A stretch of DNA of 5,925 bases, from NCBI GenBank assembly GCA_903905395.1, contig CAIVGD010000156.1, forward strand, positions 1 to 5,925, given 5' to 3'. The position numbers and the translations under genes are program-made. The notes under the pieces were generated by a model that was given only the letters and a program-made list of their open reading frames with translations, had not been told where the DNA came from and did not search any database. The DNA comes from an uncultured Verrucomicrobiota bacterium. Its GTDB lineage: Bacteria; Verrucomicrobiota; Verrucomicrobiia; Methylacidiphilales; Verrucolacustridaceae. The stretch's first letter is position 1; each line of letters begins with the position of its first letter. Shown here one piece after another: positions 5,082 through 5,925 of this stretch.

Positions 5082-5101
5082 AAAATTATAGCTTTAAAAT
5101 T

Positions 5102-5114
5102 GAGGTCTGACCCC
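5102..5114. repeat. GGTCTGACC motif, possible remnant of another dispersed repeat
   Basis: GAGGTCTGACCCC contains the near-palindrome GGTC-T-GACC and follows an AAAATTATAGCTTTAAAATT stretch. Similar words recur in dispersed repeats of many bacterial genomes, some next to RAYT-type transposases; this is from memory. With one copy in the window I cannot confirm it as a repeat. Confidence 0.25.
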
Positions 5115-5220
5115 AAGCGTACTTCCTCTGACTTAAACTTAATCTTAAACTTCAACTGGCGGCGCAGCGCCTCCCCCTATCTCCTCCTGGCCGCCCCGCG
5201 GCGCGTCCCCCTATATTTGC

Positions 5221-5250
5221 TTGCGTAAGTCATAAAGCGTAACGCATACT
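5221..5250 (+). promoter_or_regulatory. predicted promoter/operator of the antitoxin-MazF operon
   Basis: TTGCGT (5221-5226) and CATACT (5245-5250) form a -35/-10 pair with an 18-base spacer. The -10 box ends 6 bases before GTG 5257, the same geometry as the upstream toxin-antitoxin operon. GCGTAA occurs twice (5223-5228, 5237-5242), and GCGT-A-ACGC (5237-5245) is a 9-base palindrome overlapping the -10 box; TGCGT/ACGCA (5222-5226, 5242-5246) also pair. These could be operator half-sites for the ribbon-helix-helix antitoxin. Role inferred. Confidence 0.45.
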
Positions 5251-5256
5251 GTGTGC

Positions 5257-5475
5257 GTGAGGGTAACCCTATCCATTCCAGACTCTGTGGCGCGGAGTTT
5301 TCAGGCTTCGGTCCCGCCCCGTCAACGCTCTCGTTTGGTCACCCGCTTGCTCGAGAAGGAGTTGGTGAAGCGGAACGACGACCTCGCCGCCGCTTGCCAG
5401 TCAGCTAATCGCGATGTGAATCTCCAGCGGGAGACTCGGGAATGGCAGTCGTTTGATGATCCTCCGGCGGAATGA
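5257..5475 (+). CDS. ribbon-helix-helix-like antitoxin of the MazF operon
   Basis: This small protein should neutralise the MazF-type toxin encoded directly downstream and bind operator DNA. The N-terminus VRVTLSIPDSVARSF has the ribbon-helix-helix look: a short beta strand of alternating residues (RVTLSI), then helix 1, a turn (VPPRQRS) and helix 2 (RLVTRLLEKELVKR). The C-terminal third is acidic and polar (ETREWQSFDDPPAE), suited to binding a basic toxin. I chose GTG 5257 because it places the strand at the N-terminus and lies 6 bases past the predicted -10 box; GTG 5251, adding two residues, is an equally legal start. Neither has a Shine-Dalgarno site. The TGA overlaps the toxin ATG as ATGA. 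The product of 72-74 residues is normal for a MazE-like RHH antitoxin; the exact subfamily is not resolved. Confidence 0.85.
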   Translation: MRVTLSIPDSVARSFQASVPPRQRSRLVTRLLEKELVKRNDDLAAACQSANRDVNLQRETREWQSFDDPPAE

Positions 5476-5822
5476 ACAGTCAGGAGCCACGGCGGGGTGA
5501 AGTTTGGTGGGTTCGTCTCGATCCCACGCAGGGGTCGGAGATAAAAAAAACCCGTCCGTGCGTGATCCTAAGCCACGATACCCTCAACCGACTTCGCCAA
5601 ACGGTGGTGGTCGTGCCTCTTTCAACGGCGGCTGGCGCACACCCGCCCATCACAATCCCCGTGACCTGCCAGAGCAAAAAAGGGGTCGCAGTGATCGATC
5701 AAATTCGAGCGATCGCCAAACACCGACTCCAGACGAGAATCGAGATCATGCCCGCCGAGGAGTTGGCTGAAATTAGCCGCGCACTAGGCCAAGTCCTCCA
5801 ACTGGTCGGAACAAAAGGCTAA
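5472..5822 (+). CDS. mazF: MazF/PemK-family endoribonuclease toxin
   Basis: MazF/PemK toxins are ribosome-independent RNases that cut single-stranded RNA at short sequence motifs and halt growth when the antitoxin is lost. The 116-residue product matches the family in length and motifs: RRGEVWWVRLDPTQGSEIKK (7-26) forming the first strands, RPCVILS (28-34) with the conserved Arg28, VVVVPLST (45-52) with Thr52 at the usual catalytic Thr/Ser position, and GVAVIDQIRAIAKHRL (71-86). The C-terminal helix (about 94-112, EELAEISRALGQVLQL) is typical. All key elements are present, so the toxin looks intact. It overlaps the antitoxin by ATGA, indicating translational coupling. The cleavage motif cannot be predicted from sequence. 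The family is certain; the subfamily (MazF versus PemK/Kid) is nominal. Confidence 0.95.
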   Translation: MNSQEPRRGEVWWVRLDPTQGSEIKKTRPCVILSHDTLNRLRQTVVVVPLSTAAGAHPPITIPVTCQSKKGVAVIDQIRAIAKHRLQTRIEIMPAEELAEISRALGQVLQLVGTKG

Positions 5823-5837
5823 AAATCCGCATCGCAT

Positions 5838-5870
5838 CTGCCGCCGCCCCCTAAACTTCCAACTTCAAAA
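5838..5870 (-). repeat. decayed partial REP copy
   Basis: CTGCCGCCGCCCCCTAAACT followed by TCCAACTTCAAAAC parallels the end of unit C near 3660-3690 (GCCGCCGCTACCC, then AACTTCCAACTTCAAAAC). Only one stem arm and the trailing sequence remain, and the CTAC foot has become CTAA. It lies 15 bases after the mazF stop. Confidence 0.5.
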
Positions 5871-5891
5871 CTGAAAACAACTGTGGAGCGG

Positions 5892-5909
5892 GTCCCGCAG
5901 TCGCGGGAC
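5892..5909. repeat. strong 7-bp hairpin near the right edge, possibly another repeat family
   Basis: GTCCCGC (5892-5898) and GCGGGAC (5903-5909) pair perfectly with a 4-base loop AGTC. The word GGAGC flanks it on both sides (5885-5889 and 5921-5925). It has no GTAG foot and is followed by AATCTCTCTC rather than a U tract, so it looks more like a dispersed palindromic repeat than the mazF terminator, although it is about 70 bases past the mazF stop and could still stabilise the mRNA end. Confidence 0.45.
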
Positions 5910-5925
5910 TAATCTCTCTCGGAGC

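Larger units (their letters stand above)
4884..5250. other. noncoding stretch between the two toxin-antitoxin operons
   Basis: No credible gene lies here; a short open frame at 5034-5228 has no recognisable protein character. The stretch contains, in order, a weak inverted repeat after vapC, a REP copy, a long imperfect inverted repeat built of GTAGTG words, a GGTCTGACC motif, a C/T-rich segment in which TCCCCCTAT appears twice (5172-5180 and near 5207-5215), and the predicted promoter of the second operon. Confidence 0.6.

Noticed and set aside
5034..5228. Possible 64-residue plus-strand gene
   Set aside because: It starts inside the inverted repeat, crosses low-complexity C/T-rich sequence and has no recognisable features.
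1..5925. tRNA, rRNA or riboswitch genes
   Set aside because: I looked for cloverleaf-like segments with a GGTTCGAATCC-type arm and for known riboswitch cores in the noncoding gaps and saw none.

Overview
This is a high-GC bacterial chromosomal window that mixes housekeeping genes with mobile and toxin-antitoxin material. The left two thirds are transcribed leftwards (minus strand). The right third carries two small rightward toxin-antitoxin operons. Coding capacity (a GatCAB-type amidotransferase plus a bacterial hexameric UMP kinase) shows Bacteria. The style of the dispersed hairpin repeats and the scarcity of Shine-Dalgarno sequences remind me of Verrucomicrobiota or relatives, but this is an impression from memory and not a demonstrated assignment.

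Layout. 1-1537 (minus): gatC and gatA, joined by an ATGA overlap; gatA runs off the left edge. 1538-1800: a pyrimidine-rich gatC leader, then a cluster of REP-like hairpin repeats. 1763-2263 (minus): an apparently intact REP-associated tyrosine transposase (RAYT, HUH/Y1 family), whose last 11 codons and stop lie inside one of the repeats. 2342-2630: a second, larger repeat cluster. 2649-3482 (minus): pyrH, with an unusual basic, Pro/Ser-rich N-terminal extension. 3483-3839: noncoding, holding one repeat unit in inverted orientation. 3840-4076 (minus): a small coiled-coil plus C-terminal membrane-segment protein resembling the DUF1640/CCDC90 family. 4149-4883 (plus): Phd/YefM-type antitoxin and PIN-domain (VapC-type) toxin. 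4884-5250: noncoding, with another repeat copy and an unrelated inverted repeat. 5251-5822 (plus): a ribbon-helix-helix-like antitoxin and a MazF/PemK toxin. The last 100 bases hold a decayed repeat and a strong 7-bp hairpin.

How the parts work together. The most notable system is the RAYT and its presumed repeat substrate. Nearly every sizeable intergenic gap has mosaic units of two facing hairpins, and the well-preserved hairpins have a GTAG tetranucleotide at the 5' foot, as in the REP/BIME elements mobilised by TnpA-REP. The copies show compensatory stem changes, interchangeable right-hand hairpins and scar-like hairpin deletions. The two toxin-antitoxin operons are of different families, yet share translational coupling (GTGA, ATGA) and a predicted -10 box exactly 6 nt before the antitoxin start codon, suggesting leaderless mRNAs. 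No wholly new gene system is evident; the REP family and its mosaic structure are the best candidates for something not yet described.
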